Notes under the pieces: model-generated
Databases searched by the model: none
What the model was told of the DNA's origin: nothing
Seen by the model: the letters and a program-made list of their open reading frames with translations, nothing else
Translations under genes and position numbers: made by a program
Origin: Winogradskyella wichelsiae
GTDB taxonomy: Bacteria > Bacteroidota > Bacteroidia > Flavobacteriales > Flavobacteriaceae
Reading direction: 5' to 3'
Assembly: GCF_013403925.1 (NCBI RefSeq)
Contig: NZ_JABFDJ010000003.1
Coordinates: 186,001 to 250,000, forward strand
Length of the DNA: 64,000 nucleotides
In this document: piece by piece, positions 1-8,588 of the stretch
How positions within the stretch are numbered: position 1 is the stretch's first letter
How the letters are laid out: the number at the start of each line of letters is the position of its first letter

Positions 1-2984
1 TTTTTAAAACTGTAGTTAACTTCTGCACCCGCGTAGGTTTGTCTATCAAATAGGGTAGCGCTTGCAGGTAAACTATTAATAAACCTATCGGCAACATTTT
101 CAACTTCAAAAGATTCTATTAACGGTTTAAAGTAGAAAGACCCACCGTCTCTACCATACCATAATAATGCGATAGCCGCATGCCATTCTTTAATACTTAC
201 ACGGTTAAAATCAATGTCCACATCATCTTTATCATAAGTGGTTTCATTACCAAAGCCAAAAAAGTTTTGTGCAAAATTAGGACTGGTATGTTTGGCTTCT
301 ACGGCAAAATTCCAATCGTGAAAAATATTAGAAAACTCGCCTCTATAAGACACATCATAACCCGAGTTCCCCGTGTAATACGACGCGCTTAAACTGTGTT
401 TTGTAGTAAACGGATTACGTTGTAAACCGTAAGTTGTAAAATTATCTACAAACCCAATACGGAACCCATCATCTGGATTGGCACCTAAGATGGGCAAAAA
501 CTGGTTCATGCTATACTTACGTTTTTTATAATCGTAATTATTTATACCATAATCATTTACCAACCACTTCTTAGAGTGTTTGTTTACAATGGTGTTGTTC
601 TTATCTTTATAATCGTAAAGTTTTACTTTTTTGGTATTCTCAAAATTATAGGTATCATTTTTCTTTCCTCCAATAATTTTAAGCTTAATAAAATCATCGC
701 CTTCTCCAGTGACATTAAACGTATCATTTCCATCCAATCCATAAATCCATATTTCTTTGGTTTCAGCTTTGGTAAATGTTCTTTTAAAGATGTCTAGATC
801 TTTTCGTTGCACTTCTACAGTGGTCTCTCCATTAGGATGTCTTATAATTTCAAAGCGATCATCTTTTTGAGTTCCTGTAATGACTTCGTGTTTATTAACA
901 TAGTTGTAATACGTACGGGCTATAGACACAATGTTTCCACGTCGGCCTTTTAGCTTTTGCTTAATCTCTTCTATGGTAGCTCCTTTAACTTCTTCTGGTA
1001 AATGCTTAAAGGCATCTTCTATGACTTGGTCTGTAAGACCTGTTTGTAGTGTTTTAGCTTCTCTTTCCCAATCGGCCCAATTCGATTGATTAATAAAGGT
1101 CATATCTAAGGGGTAAGGCTCAAAACTGAACCATTTAGGACTTGGTAATTCGGCATCAAACGATTGCATCATACGGATGCTTGGTATTGCACAGCGTAAA
1201 AAAGCGAGTAGACTTCCATCAAAAACAGAAAAGGCTTGGTCGCGATCCCTAGGGATAGGTTTACAGATTTCGGAACCGTCTTCTTTTTCAAAAAGGGCCC
1301 ATCGCCATTGGTCTTCATGGCGATCCCAATCGCCAATAAGCATATCAAAAAGTCGGGCTCTAATGTAAGACGGTTCATCTACAATAGATTTCCCCGATTT
1401 ATTAATTTCTTGCAACACATCAGTGGTGCTTAAAATGGCTTTAGGTTTTCCGAAACTCTCTAAATCCCGATGTCCAGATTCTACACGTTCTTCAATAATA
1501 TAAAGTTCATCACCATATTCATCATTATAAGCTCCTAAAGTGCTTTGTTTAGGGATGTAGTACAACTCAGGATTGGTATGAAAAATAGACACCGCATCGG
1601 CAAGTGTTCCTATCGTTGTTGGGGTGTAGGGGTGTGCTGTGGTATAAAAGTCGAGTAGAAAACGATCTGCAAAACTACCTTCTAAGTCTTCCTCTACATA
1701 CTTGTCTTGAAAGGCGGTAGATTGCAAAAACTTAATGGCACTTTTACGTAAAGCACGCATTACGTATTGTTTACCGTCTTTATCCTCTAAGCGTAACGAT
1801 TTAGATTGATGACCTCCACCACGTCTAATAGGGGTTAAGCCCCCTTTTAAGGTATCTATAAAAGCCACTGGTGCATTTACGGCTTTACTGTAAAATGTTC
1901 TGTAATGTTGTCCCCAAAGCCCTTTGTAGGTCTTGCTTTTTTCAGTTTCCTCTGAGCTATATACCGAAGCACTATACGTCTTATCAAAACTTGTTTTAGG
2001 TTTAAAAGTATAAGTCGCTTCATTATTTAAGGGCGCAATAACCGTGGTGGTATAAGGTGTGGTTATCCCTTGAAACGTTACACTAACAGCACCGTCTTTA
2101 AAAAGATCGATACGGGCATACCCATTTTCGTTAGCACCAAAATCGTTTTGATGTCTTGGACTTGCTTTCTCTATTTTCCCTGCGGCTCCACTTATAATTT
2201 GAGGCACACCATAGGTGTTAATGTACTGTAGATTTTTATCGTGACCCGAAACAAAGAAGATGTTTTCCGTTTGCCTAGCCAGAGTTATTAATCGGTTTCT
2301 AAATTTTGTGTTTTGCTTATTCTGAAAATCATGTAAAGCCGTACCACCTGTTCTTGCTAATAAACTCGCTTTAGTATTCGAAAAAAGCGCGTGGTGCATA
2401 GCAACCATTATGGTTTTCCCTTGCGATTTTTTTAGCATACTCTCAAACTCTAAGAAAAACTGAGTTCTGTTTTTAATATCACAATCTTCGTTCAGATAGG
2501 TGTGTGTATTCCAATCCTCTAAATACCATTGCGAATCAATAGTGATTAAAACCACAGCATCCGTCAATTCTGTTTTTTTAATAGGGCAACCTTCATCGGG
2601 ATAGAATTTTGCCTTACTGTTTTTTTGAATAAAGTCTTCTATAGCCTTTACATCTCTATGACCATTTTTAGCCCATTCATGATGCCCAGGTGTAAAAATC
2701 ACCTTACCATCAAAAGCTTCTAAAACCGCTAATGGCGAGGTGATATGTGCTTTTGAGGCTTTGTTATAACCTGTTTTAGGTACCACATTACCTAAGATGA
2801 GTAATTTTGAATCGTCTAAGGTTTTGGCTTCTTCAGTGATTTGTTTTAGCACCGAAGTATCGGTGGTGGTCCCCGTATTTCCTGTCACAAAAACAGAGGT
2901 CTCTAATTCTTGTGCTCCTGAAAAATAACTGACGAACAACAGCATTAAAAGCATGCTGATTTTGATGGGTAAATTTGTTTTCAT
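1..2984 (-). CDS. Metallophosphoesterase-like / kinase-like / outer-membrane barrel protein (3' end outside window)
   Basis: The start is ATG at 2984, one base after the stop of the upstream gene; the frame stays open to the window edge, giving at least 990 residues. Residues 1-25 look like a signal peptide ending SGAQ. Residues 30-260 follow the calcineurin-like phosphoesterase fold: VTGNTG (33-38), LGNVV (64-68), PGHHEW (99-104), a later MHHALFS and SGHDKNLQY. Canonical GD, GD and GNHD motifs are changed to GN, GN and GHHE, so metal binding may be impaired. Around residues 386-410 there is GGGHQSKSLRL...YVMRALRK, and at about 549-580 GDWDRHEDQWRW and PRDRDQAF, which resemble HipA/Fam20-type kinase signatures. 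A GLDGNDTFNVTG segment follows, then aromatic-rich strands typical of an outer-membrane barrel. Secretion to the outer membrane is inferred; enzymatic activity is uncertain. Confidence 0.8.
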   Translation of the reverse strand, partial: MKTNLPIKISMLLMLLFVSYFSGAQELETSVFVTGNTGTTTDTSVLKQITEEAKTLDDSKLLILGNVVPKTGYNKASKAHITSPLAVLEAFDGKVIFTPGHHEWAKNGHRDVKAIEDFIQKNSKAKFYPDEGCPIKKTELTDAVVLITIDSQWYLEDWNTHTYLNEDCDIKNRTQFFLEFESMLKKSQGKTIMVAMHHALFSNTKASLLARTGGTALHDFQNKQNTKFRNRLITLARQTENIFFVSGHDKNLQYINTYGVPQIISGAAGKIEKASPRHQNDFGANENGYARIDLFKDGAVSVTFQGITTPYTTTVIAPLNNEATYTFKPKTSFDKTYSASVYSSEETEKSKTYKGLWGQHYRTFYSKAVNAPVAFIDTLKGGLTPIRRGGGHQSKSLRLEDKDGKQYVMRALRKSAIKFLQSTAFQDKYVEEDLEGSFADRFLLDFYTTAHPYTPTTIGTLADAVSIFHTNPELYYIPKQSTLGAYNDEYGDELYIIEERVESGHRDLESFGKPKAILSTTDVLQEINKSGKSIVDEPSYIRARLFDMLIGDWDRHEDQWRWALFEKEDGSEICKPIPRDRDQAFSVFDGSLLAFLRCAIPSIRMMQSFDAELPSPKWFSFEPYPLDMTFINQSNWADWEREAKTLQTGLTDQVIEDAFKHLPEEVKGATIEEIKQKLKGRRGNIVSIARTYYNYVNKHEVITGTQKDDRFEIIRHPNGETTVEVQRKDLDIFKRTFTKAETKEIWIYGLDGNDTFNVTGEGDDFIKLKIIGGKKNDTYNFENTKKVKLYDYKDKNNTIVNKHSKKWLVNDYGINNYDYKKRKYSMNQFLPILGANPDDGFRIGFVDNFTTYGLQRNPFTTKHSLSASYYTGNSGYDVSYRGEFSNIFHDWNFAVEAKHTSPNFAQNFFGFGNETTYDKDDVDIDFNRVSIKEWHAAIALLWYGRDGGSFYFKPLIESFEVENVADRFINSLPASATLFDRQTYAGAEVNYSFK

Positions 2985-2985
2985 A

Positions 2986-3366
2986 TTATTTTAGATTGTT
3001 GTTTTTTAAATGATAAATTTTTAGAAGTATTAAACTGCTAAAAAGCACTAACGAATAATAACACATAGGTGTGTCAGACGCTGTTTTGGGACATTCTGCA
3101 TGTCCCATAAATTGCATAACAGAAGCCACCAAAGCAATACTACCTGCTAAGCCTGTAAATATAAAATACAAGACATTCCATTTTTTTAAGAGATGGGCTA
3201 TAAGTGGAATTATAAAACAAATGAAGACCACTAAACACATAGGGATATGTAACAGTTTTGGGCAACCTTCACCTGTTTTAAATTCTTCAATAACCAATCC
3301 TCCAGCACCAAATACCCCAATAACGAGAAGAATAAGAATGCTATAATAGCTGCTGTTTTTTAACAT
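2986..3366 (-). CDS. Small four-helix membrane protein with repeated CPK...PMC loops
   Basis: This 126-residue protein is not a family I recognise. It has four hydrophobic segments (about 8-25, 42-62, 67-88 and 102-118). Two similar loops, GCPKLLHIPMC (about 34-44) and ECPKTASDTPMC (about 91-102), each precede a membrane helix, so the protein looks like an internal duplication with paired cysteines that could face the periplasm. The stop codon is one base from the start of the phosphoesterase-like gene downstream, so the two are almost certainly cotranscribed and perhaps translationally coupled. A redox or metal role for the cysteines is speculation. Confidence 0.75.
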   Translation of the reverse strand: MLKNSSYYSILILLVIGVFGAGGLVIEEFKTGEGCPKLLHIPMCLVVFICFIIPLIAHLLKKWNVLYFIFTGLAGSIALVASVMQFMGHAECPKTASDTPMCYYSLVLFSSLILLKIYHLKNNNLK

Positions 3367-3493
3367 TAGTTTTTATTATTGTTGCTGCGGGTAGGCTATT
3401 TTATTCCTTTTACAGCAGTGCTATCAGTGTTAGCCGTTTACCCAACCCGTTACGGTCTTATAAATAAAAGGGGCACTTTAGTGCAAATAGGGT

Positions 3494-5221
3494 TTACTGG
3501 TCTTTAGTTGTGAGAAGGCTAGTGGCTTCTGTAGCCTCTTTTGTTGCCGCTTCTGTAGCGCCTTCCAAAGTTACTTCTGCTGTTGCTTCATCAATTAAAG
3601 CCTTTTCAACTTCCACTTTTAAATCTAAAATGCTATTAATTTCAGGATGGTCTATAGAAATCTCTTTAGCATCAGCCAACAGTACTTTTACATTTAAAAC
3701 GCGCGCTGTAGTTCCTAATCCAAATTGAAGCAATGCCGTTTGGTCACTGGCTAAACCTTCACCAGTCACTAACCATTCCGTAAGTGTTTTATTTGGGGTC
3801 GTAACCGTTACTTTGGCACCTTGTACATTAATAGACTCGCCTAAATCGACTTGTAGGTAATTGTTAGTACCACCTTGGTTGATATACGCTAAGGCTGGGG
3901 TATCTATATTCACCCAAATCATATCTAAGTACCCATCGTTATTAAAGTCGCTTACTAACGAGGTAATCGCAAAATGAGGATTACTAAGACCACTTTCTGC
4001 TTCAGTAGGCGCAAAGGTGCCATCTGCTTTTTGGATAAGCACACGACTCGGTAATTTAAACAACTTGCTAGGTGGGAAGTCCACATAATTTTCGGCCACC
4101 ATTAAATCTTGTAAGCCGTCGTTATTAAGATCTGCAAAGGTACAACCCCAAGCAAATTCGTAATCGGCTATTTTAGCGGTTTCAGCTACATCAGTAAATT
4201 TAAAATCCCCTTGGTTTTCAAACAACATCCATTTGTCTGTAAATAAAGACGTGTCTTTTATATCGCCTTGCGCTATTTTGTTTGGCAATGTGCTCCCGGT
4301 GTTCGAGAACATAAAGTCTGCCCAACCATCATTATTATAATCTCCAACGGCGAGCCCCATTGGGTAAGCAAATCGCTTGGTCATTGGGTTGGCTTTCATT
4401 GTAAAGGTTAAGTCCCCATTATTTTTATAGGTACGCACTTCGCCGGTATCATGCACCACCACTAAATCTTGCCAAGTATCATTATCGATGTCTACAAAAA
4501 CACCTTGAAATGTATTGTGTACATAATCTAACCCAGCAGCTTTGGTGATGCTCTTAAAGGTATTATCGCCGTTATTAAGCAACAATTCGCTCGTTGCACC
4601 ATAGTTGTAATCTTCAAAAATATTCTGCCCTTCCATCAATTCCTTTTTAAGGTAAGTGGCTAAAAAGATATCTAAATCGCCATCTTTATCAATATCGGCT
4701 ACCGTAATTCCGGCAGGATTTGATTTGGCATTCACGGGCGTATCTATAAGCACCTCTGTAAACGTGCCATTGGTATTGTAAAACAAATGAAGACCGTCTT
4801 CACGACTTAATATAAGATCTGTAAAGCCATTGTTATCAAAATCGGCAGATACAGCCCCAACCGTTGTGGTGGTGTTTCCTTTTTTAGGCAAATTAACCTC
4901 CTTAGAAATGTCTACAAATTCATTATTGCGATACGCAAAAATAGCATCCTCTTGTAGCATACCGCCACCAAAAAAGACTTCATCAACGTTGTCATTATTA
5001 ATATCTATTAAAGCCGAAGGGGCAATAGGTAATGATTTTTCACCATGATATTGATGTACAAAATCTAAAGTAATAGGCGAAAATTTAGGAATGTCTTTAG
5101 CAGCAATACTAATATCGTATTTATCGGAAACCGAGTCGCGCCAGAAAAAGCCCATTACAAATAAAAGGAACAAGACTACGGCAATGCCTACAAGTTTTAA
5201 AAGGTTTTTAACGAATTTCAT
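3494..5221 (-). CDS. FG-GAP/VCBS repeat protein with ASPIC/UnbV domain
   Basis: This 575-residue protein has an N-terminal hydrophobic segment (about 8-26) acting as signal or anchor. Seven beta-propeller blades carry calcium-binding loops of the form DxNxDGxxD (for example DFDNNGFTD, DIDKDGDLD, DYNNDGWAD, DLNNDGLQD, DFNNDGYLD). Residues about 470-535 match the ASPIC/UnbV domain (VTGEGLASDQTALLQFGLG). The C-terminal 35 residues are low-complexity Ala/Thr/Glu. Such proteins in Bacteroidota are exported and thought to bind ligands or partners; the specific role is unknown. Its start overlaps the end of the upstream membrane-protein gene by 14 bases, suggesting one transcript. Confidence 0.88.
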   Translation of the reverse strand: MKFVKNLLKLVGIAVVLFLLFVMGFFWRDSVSDKYDISIAAKDIPKFSPITLDFVHQYHGEKSLPIAPSALIDINNDNVDEVFFGGGMLQEDAIFAYRNNEFVDISKEVNLPKKGNTTTTVGAVSADFDNNGFTDLILSREDGLHLFYNTNGTFTEVLIDTPVNAKSNPAGITVADIDKDGDLDIFLATYLKKELMEGQNIFEDYNYGATSELLLNNGDNTFKSITKAAGLDYVHNTFQGVFVDIDNDTWQDLVVVHDTGEVRTYKNNGDLTFTMKANPMTKRFAYPMGLAVGDYNNDGWADFMFSNTGSTLPNKIAQGDIKDTSLFTDKWMLFENQGDFKFTDVAETAKIADYEFAWGCTFADLNNDGLQDLMVAENYVDFPPSKLFKLPSRVLIQKADGTFAPTEAESGLSNPHFAITSLVSDFNNDGYLDMIWVNIDTPALAYINQGGTNNYLQVDLGESINVQGAKVTVTTPNKTLTEWLVTGEGLASDQTALLQFGLGTTARVLNVKVLLADAKEISIDHPEINSILDLKVEVEKALIDEATAEVTLEGATEAATKEATEATSLLTTKDQ

Positions 5222-5867
5222 AAGATTTGGTTTTTAGTTGGTATAGTGATAATGCGAATACTATAAAGTGAGTCACATTCATAAGTATGGGTAGCATATG
5301 CTTCCCTATAGCAGGGATGAGCTGGCCTATAACCACCAATAGAATAAGAATAACAATAGGGTTAAAAATAGCCATCCATTTTTTATAATACGTGCCGCCT
5401 TTTAAAATAGCAACAGCAAACACTACCGAAAGTGTTGCGATAATAATCCGTAGCGCTTGTACCAATACTTCCATATGATTGGTGTAATGGGTTAATAGAT
5501 CTTGGTAAACTGCGGGGTTCATTGCATCCTTTAAGTGCACAATGTAACCAATTGAGGCTCTAGACCCTATCCAAACTCCGCCCACCGTAAAAGCTACAAA
5601 ACCAATAGCCAAAACAAGTTGTGCTAAGGTTTTATTCCCAGGTTTTAACATGCGGTAGATATGGATATAGCCCGCAAAATAAAAAGGGATTCCAATCACC
5701 GCTAAAAAATGACCTATAGTTAGATTATCTAAGGGGACCTCTTTAAAAAAGGCATAAGCTTCAGAATGTTCTAAAATAGAAGGGGAGTAGTGTAAAAAGT
5801 ATTCGCCTAATCCTACAAGGATAGAAGCAAAAAGACCGAGATAGCCTAAAATTTTGGTACGTTTCAT
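5208..5867 (-). CDS. Multi-pass membrane protein, DUF6796-like
   Basis: A 219-residue integral membrane protein with about six hydrophobic segments (near 7-25, 50-70, 83-103, 139-156, 165-187 and 193-211). Length and the SRASIGYIVHLKDA loop resemble the uncharacterised DUF6796 family, although this assignment is from memory. It is the first gene of a minus-strand run and overlaps the FG-GAP gene by 14 bases, so the products may act together at the envelope. No catalytic motif is visible. ATG at 5867 is chosen because it begins a basic residue stretch (MKRTK) before the first helix. Confidence 0.75.
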   Translation of the reverse strand: MKRTKILGYLGLFASILVGLGEYFLHYSPSILEHSEAYAFFKEVPLDNLTIGHFLAVIGIPFYFAGYIHIYRMLKPGNKTLAQLVLAIGFVAFTVGGVWIGSRASIGYIVHLKDAMNPAVYQDLLTHYTNHMEVLVQALRIIIATLSVVFAVAILKGGTYYKKWMAIFNPIVILILLVVIGQLIPAIGKHMLPILMNVTHFIVFALSLYQLKTKSYEIR

Positions 5868-6034
5868 TAATTTTTAAATAGGTTGGTTTCGAGTTTGTCG
5901 AGAACTATTAAAATTCCTTTCAAAATAAAATAAAGCGCTTATCTTACTGAGATACTAAAGGTTAATAAAGTGAACATCATCCTTTCATTAAACCCTACTA
6001 ATATACCGAGTGTCGCCAAAAAGTATTAAAAACA

Positions 6035-6673
6035 TTAGATTACAAAAGCCCCTAAATACCTACTGGTTGCCGTAAGTGCTAAGGAGCGATTGGTAAAAGT
6101 GGCCCATAGGTGTACGGTTTCGCCATAAAAAGATGCTTGAAAATCGAGCAAGCAGCCTGTTGTTTCACGTAAGCTGTCTGTTATAAAATAATCGAAACGC
6201 TGTAATAAAGGCGCGTACACCACCACTAAAAACGTATCGGTTGGGTAAGCCAATCCCTGTGTGCTGTTATCTTCCCAAGTGATATTTAGGGCATGTGTCG
6301 CAACAGGTTGTACCAAAGGCTGTGCCAATCCACATAAACCACCCATACCGACCAACACCTTGCTATAATCCATTGTAAACCCTGTAGCGGTATGCTTTAC
6401 GGCTTCTTTCATGTGGTAAGACATGGCATTATTAAACGGAGTTTTAGTCCCCACATTAGCACCAAAGGTATCCGTAAGTAAGGCTTTTAGGGGCGTTAAA
6501 AATTGCAATACACATTTAAACTTATCGCGTTGCCGCTGTTGTGCGGCACTTATAGGTTTGGTAGATTTACGCGGTGCAGACCGCAGTACATTTTTACCCC
6601 GCCAATTGCTCCCTACTACAGCGCCTACTTTACCCGAAAAACCGCCCAAAATACCGTCATTAAATGTTGCCAT
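6035..6673 (-). CDS. DUF6266 family protein
   Basis: The N-terminus (GILGGFSGKVGAVVGSNWRG at 8-27, then RSAPRKSTKPISAAQQ) is the hallmark of DUF6266, a Bacteroidota family of about 200 residues whose function is unknown. The conserved N-terminus is glycine-rich and followed by a basic patch, and the rest is predicted beta-rich. It has no membrane segment. It stands alone: no phage or secretion genes lie beside it, and gaps on both sides hold no recognisable gene. It also looks somewhat richer in G+C than most neighbours (by eye). I cannot assign a role. Confidence 0.8.
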   Translation of the reverse strand: MATFNDGILGGFSGKVGAVVGSNWRGKNVLRSAPRKSTKPISAAQQRQRDKFKCVLQFLTPLKALLTDTFGANVGTKTPFNNAMSYHMKEAVKHTATGFTMDYSKVLVGMGGLCGLAQPLVQPVATHALNITWEDNSTQGLAYPTDTFLVVVYAPLLQRFDYFITDSLRETTGCLLDFQASFYGETVHLWATFTNRSLALTATSRYLGAFVI

Positions 6674-7126
6674 AGCCCTGATGTTTAAAGTGTTAAGAAA
6701 ATCTAATGTAATAAAAAAAAATAATTAAAAGCGCATGGGCCCTTATTTTTTAAGATGAAAACAGATTGATTTACAAGGGATTAATACTATCGTTCTTCGG
6801 GAATGCTTCGGTAATTCCCCATAAAACAAGGGGTTTTATAAAGAATCCCCGAAGGAATGTAGGAAGAGGGTGGGAGGAGCTAGGACTAAAATTATTATTT
6901 TTTTTATTTAGTGGGGTTTTAGGGAAATTGCTGTAAATAGTGCGCGTGTTTCCTAATGTAAAGCATAGCAAAGCATTAAGAAATGTATAAAGCCCCCATT
7001 AAAACAATAGGTATAACACAATGCCAGCAAAACCTTTAAGCGTTAGCAATTTTAAAGCGCCTTATAGCGGCCATTTTAGACATACGGGGTTCAGAACTAA
7101 CTATAGTAAAAAACACCAATGCGGTG
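6674..7126. other. Intergenic stretch without a supported gene
   Basis: This 450-base gap separates the DUF6266 gene from the hxlR-like gene. It contains GC-richer patches (for example around 6795-6875) and short inverted repeats, but short open frames here have no protein-like composition. I see no tRNA, transposase fragment or clear terminator. Confidence 0.5.
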
Positions 7127-7474
7127 TTACACCACAACGTCTTCTTTGTCTTCAACAACAGATACGCCCCAATTTGCAATGGATTGAATAACTGGAATGA
7201 GCGTTTTCCCCAAATCGGTTAACGAATATTCTACTTTTAAAGGAGGTTTAGAAGTATATACTTTTCGTTTTACAATACCATCTTCTTCCAAAGTCTTTAA
7301 TTGTAAGCTTAAGGTGCGTTCTGTAACCTTAGGCATTTCTTTTCTTAATTCATTATACCGAAGTGTTCTATCCATTAAATGATATAAAATAACCGTCTTC
7401 CATTTACCTCCAATAATGCCCATAGTTAAACTTGCGCAACACGGGTAGTCTTTTCCTTTATAGTGATACATCAT
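7127..7474 (-). CDS. HxlR/MarR-DUF24 family transcriptional regulator
   Basis: This 115-residue winged-helix regulator has the HxlR signature: GGKWKTVILYHL (about 21-32), LRYNELRKEMPKVTERTLSLQL (recognition helix region), LEEDGIVKR and YSLTDLGKTL. Adjacent cysteines at positions 12-13 occupy the place of the single redox-sensing cysteine in Bacillus members such as YodB and HypR (established knowledge). It is transcribed divergently from a nitroreductase, the classic arrangement for this family. The intergenic region carries 17-bp inverted-repeat operators overlapping both promoters, so it probably represses itself and the nitroreductase and is released by electrophile or disulfide stress. 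Ligand identity is inference. Confidence 0.92.
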   Translation of the reverse strand: MMYHYKGKDYPCCASLTMGIIGGKWKTVILYHLMDRTLRYNELRKEMPKVTERTLSLQLKTLEEDGIVKRKVYTSKPPLKVEYSLTDLGKTLIPVIQSIANWGVSVVEDKEDVVV

Positions 7475-7513
7475 ACCGTTAAAAATTTATAGAAGTCTTA
7501 AGTTCTGTGAGCA

Positions 7514-7544
7514 CAAATATATCGTACTATATTAAGTAATACAA
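7514..7544 (-). promoter_or_regulatory. Promoter of the hxlR-like gene
   Basis: On the minus strand a TATATTTG element (7521-7514, form TAnnTTTG) is preceded by TTG at 7544-7542, with a 20-base spacer. This is the Bacteroidota primary-sigma promoter pattern. The gene starts 40 bases downstream. ACTATA half sites lie inside and beside the promoter. Confidence 0.7.
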
Positions 7545-7560
7545 CTATACTTTTTATAGT
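7544..7560. promoter_or_regulatory. HxlR operator, site 1
   Basis: ACTATACTTTTTATAGT is a 17-bp inverted repeat with perfect 6-base arms and a 5-base spacer. It abuts the -33 element of the hxlR-like promoter. A second copy differing at a single base lies at 7669-7685, and a half-site (ACTATA) is at 7526-7531. HxlR proteins bind such inverted repeats as dimers. Confidence 0.7.
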
Positions 7561-7635
7561 TGATTATTTAATTATTAAAACACTGTAAATCAATTATTTA
7601 ATAAATAAATTTTATACTATCCTTTTTGACCGTTA

Positions 7636-7666
7636 TTGTAAGAAACTAAAACTACACATACTTTTG
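7636..7666 (+). promoter_or_regulatory. Promoter of the nitroreductase gene
   Basis: TTG at 7636-7638, a 20-base spacer and TACTTTTG at 7659-7666 form a good Bacteroidota promoter. The expected transcription start, about 6 bases downstream, falls inside the operator at 7669-7685, so a bound repressor would block initiation. Confidence 0.72.
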
Positions 7667-7668
7667 TC

Positions 7669-7685
7669 ACTATACTTTTAATAGT
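7669..7685. promoter_or_regulatory. HxlR operator, site 2
   Basis: ACTATACTTTTAATAGT matches site 1 (7544-7560) at 16 of 17 positions. It begins three bases after the -7 element of the nitroreductase promoter and so covers the predicted transcription start. Confidence 0.7.
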
Positions 7686-7726
7686 TTAAATTATAAAAAC
7701 AATTAAACCGCTAATACTATAGAATT

Positions 7727-8401
7727 ATGAATACACCTAACATTGCCAAAACAGACATCTTAAACGCCTTTAATTTTAGACATGCGACAAAAGAATTTGA
7801 TGCCACAAAAAAAGTATCAGATGAGGATATGAAATTCATCTTAGAAACCGCACATTTATCACCGAGTTCATTTGGGTTTGAACCTTGGCATTTTATTGTG
7901 GTTCAAGACAAAGAATTACGTGAACTCTTAAAACCTGTAGCATGGGGTGCACCTTTAAAATTAGATACAGCAAGCCATTTTGTTCTGGGTTTAAGTATGA
8001 AAGCACCAATGGTAAAACACGATTCAGAATATATTATGCACATGATGAAAGATGTTAAACAACTACCACAAGAGGTTATTGAGAAGTACTCAACATTTTA
8101 CAAAGAGTTTCAAGAGCGTGATTTTGATTTAGATACCGACAAAAAGTTATTCGATTGGTCGTCTAAACAAACCTATATTGCTTTGGGTAATATGATGACA
8201 GCTGCTGCATTAATAGGTATAGACTCTTGTCCTATTGAAGGCTTTCACCAAGAAAAAGCAGAAGCCCTATTAAAAGACAAGTTTGGCGTAGATACCGATA
8301 AATATGGTTTATCATTTATGACGGCTTTTGGATACAGAAAAGCAGATCCTGAATTTGGAAAATCTAGACGAAACTTTGAGGATATTGTAACCTTTAAGTA
8401 A
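7727..8401 (+). CDS. Nitroreductase family NAD(P)H oxidoreductase
   Basis: This 224-residue flavoprotein matches the NfsB/YfkO-like nitroreductases. RHATKEFD (19-26) supplies FMN phosphate contacts, SPSSFGFEPWHF (about 45-56) is the second FMN segment, and GIDSCPIEGF (about 164-173) is typical of the C-terminal half. The likely reaction is FMN-dependent two-electron reduction of quinones, nitro compounds or similar electrophiles by NAD(P)H in the cytoplasm. Divergent placement and shared operators tie it to the HxlR-like regulator, as in the Bacillus HypR-HypO pair. A hairpin after the stop likely ends a monocistronic transcript. Confidence 0.93.
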   Translation: MNTPNIAKTDILNAFNFRHATKEFDATKKVSDEDMKFILETAHLSPSSFGFEPWHFIVVQDKELRELLKPVAWGAPLKLDTASHFVLGLSMKAPMVKHDSEYIMHMMKDVKQLPQEVIEKYSTFYKEFQERDFDLDTDKKLFDWSSKQTYIALGNMMTAAALIGIDSCPIEGFHQEKAEALLKDKFGVDTDKYGLSFMTAFGYRKADPEFGKSRRNFEDIVTFK

Positions 8402-8457
8402 ACCATGCTTAATGATTATAGATTTTTTAGTCATTCTGAATATTATTAATACCCCAA

Positions 8458-8497
8458 CTAACCGTAAGCCTTTTAAATAAAGGGTTTACGGTTATTT
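8458..8497 (+). terminator. Likely terminator after the nitroreductase
   Basis: AACCGTAA and TTTACGGTT arms, extended by CCTTT/AAAGG around an AT loop with a small mismatch, are followed by TATTTTTTT. Its position, 60-100 bases after the nitroreductase stop, fits a rho-independent terminator. Confidence 0.6.
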
Positions 8498-8588
8498 TTT
8501 TGCTATAAAACAGTTATGTTGTATAAGACCTTAAAACTTTATAAGTTCTGAGCCGTAATTTTTAAGCACTTTATAAACCAACAGGTAA

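Noticed and set aside
1177-1433. Several short frames on both strands inside the phosphoesterase-kinase-barrel gene
   Set aside because: The minus-strand frame continuing from ATG 2984 is long, motif-bearing and covers all of them.
6771-6971. 66-residue minus-strand frame in the DUF6266-hxlR gap
   Set aside because: Composition (runs of Asn, Ser, Pro, Lys) is not protein-like and there is no start context or homologous look.
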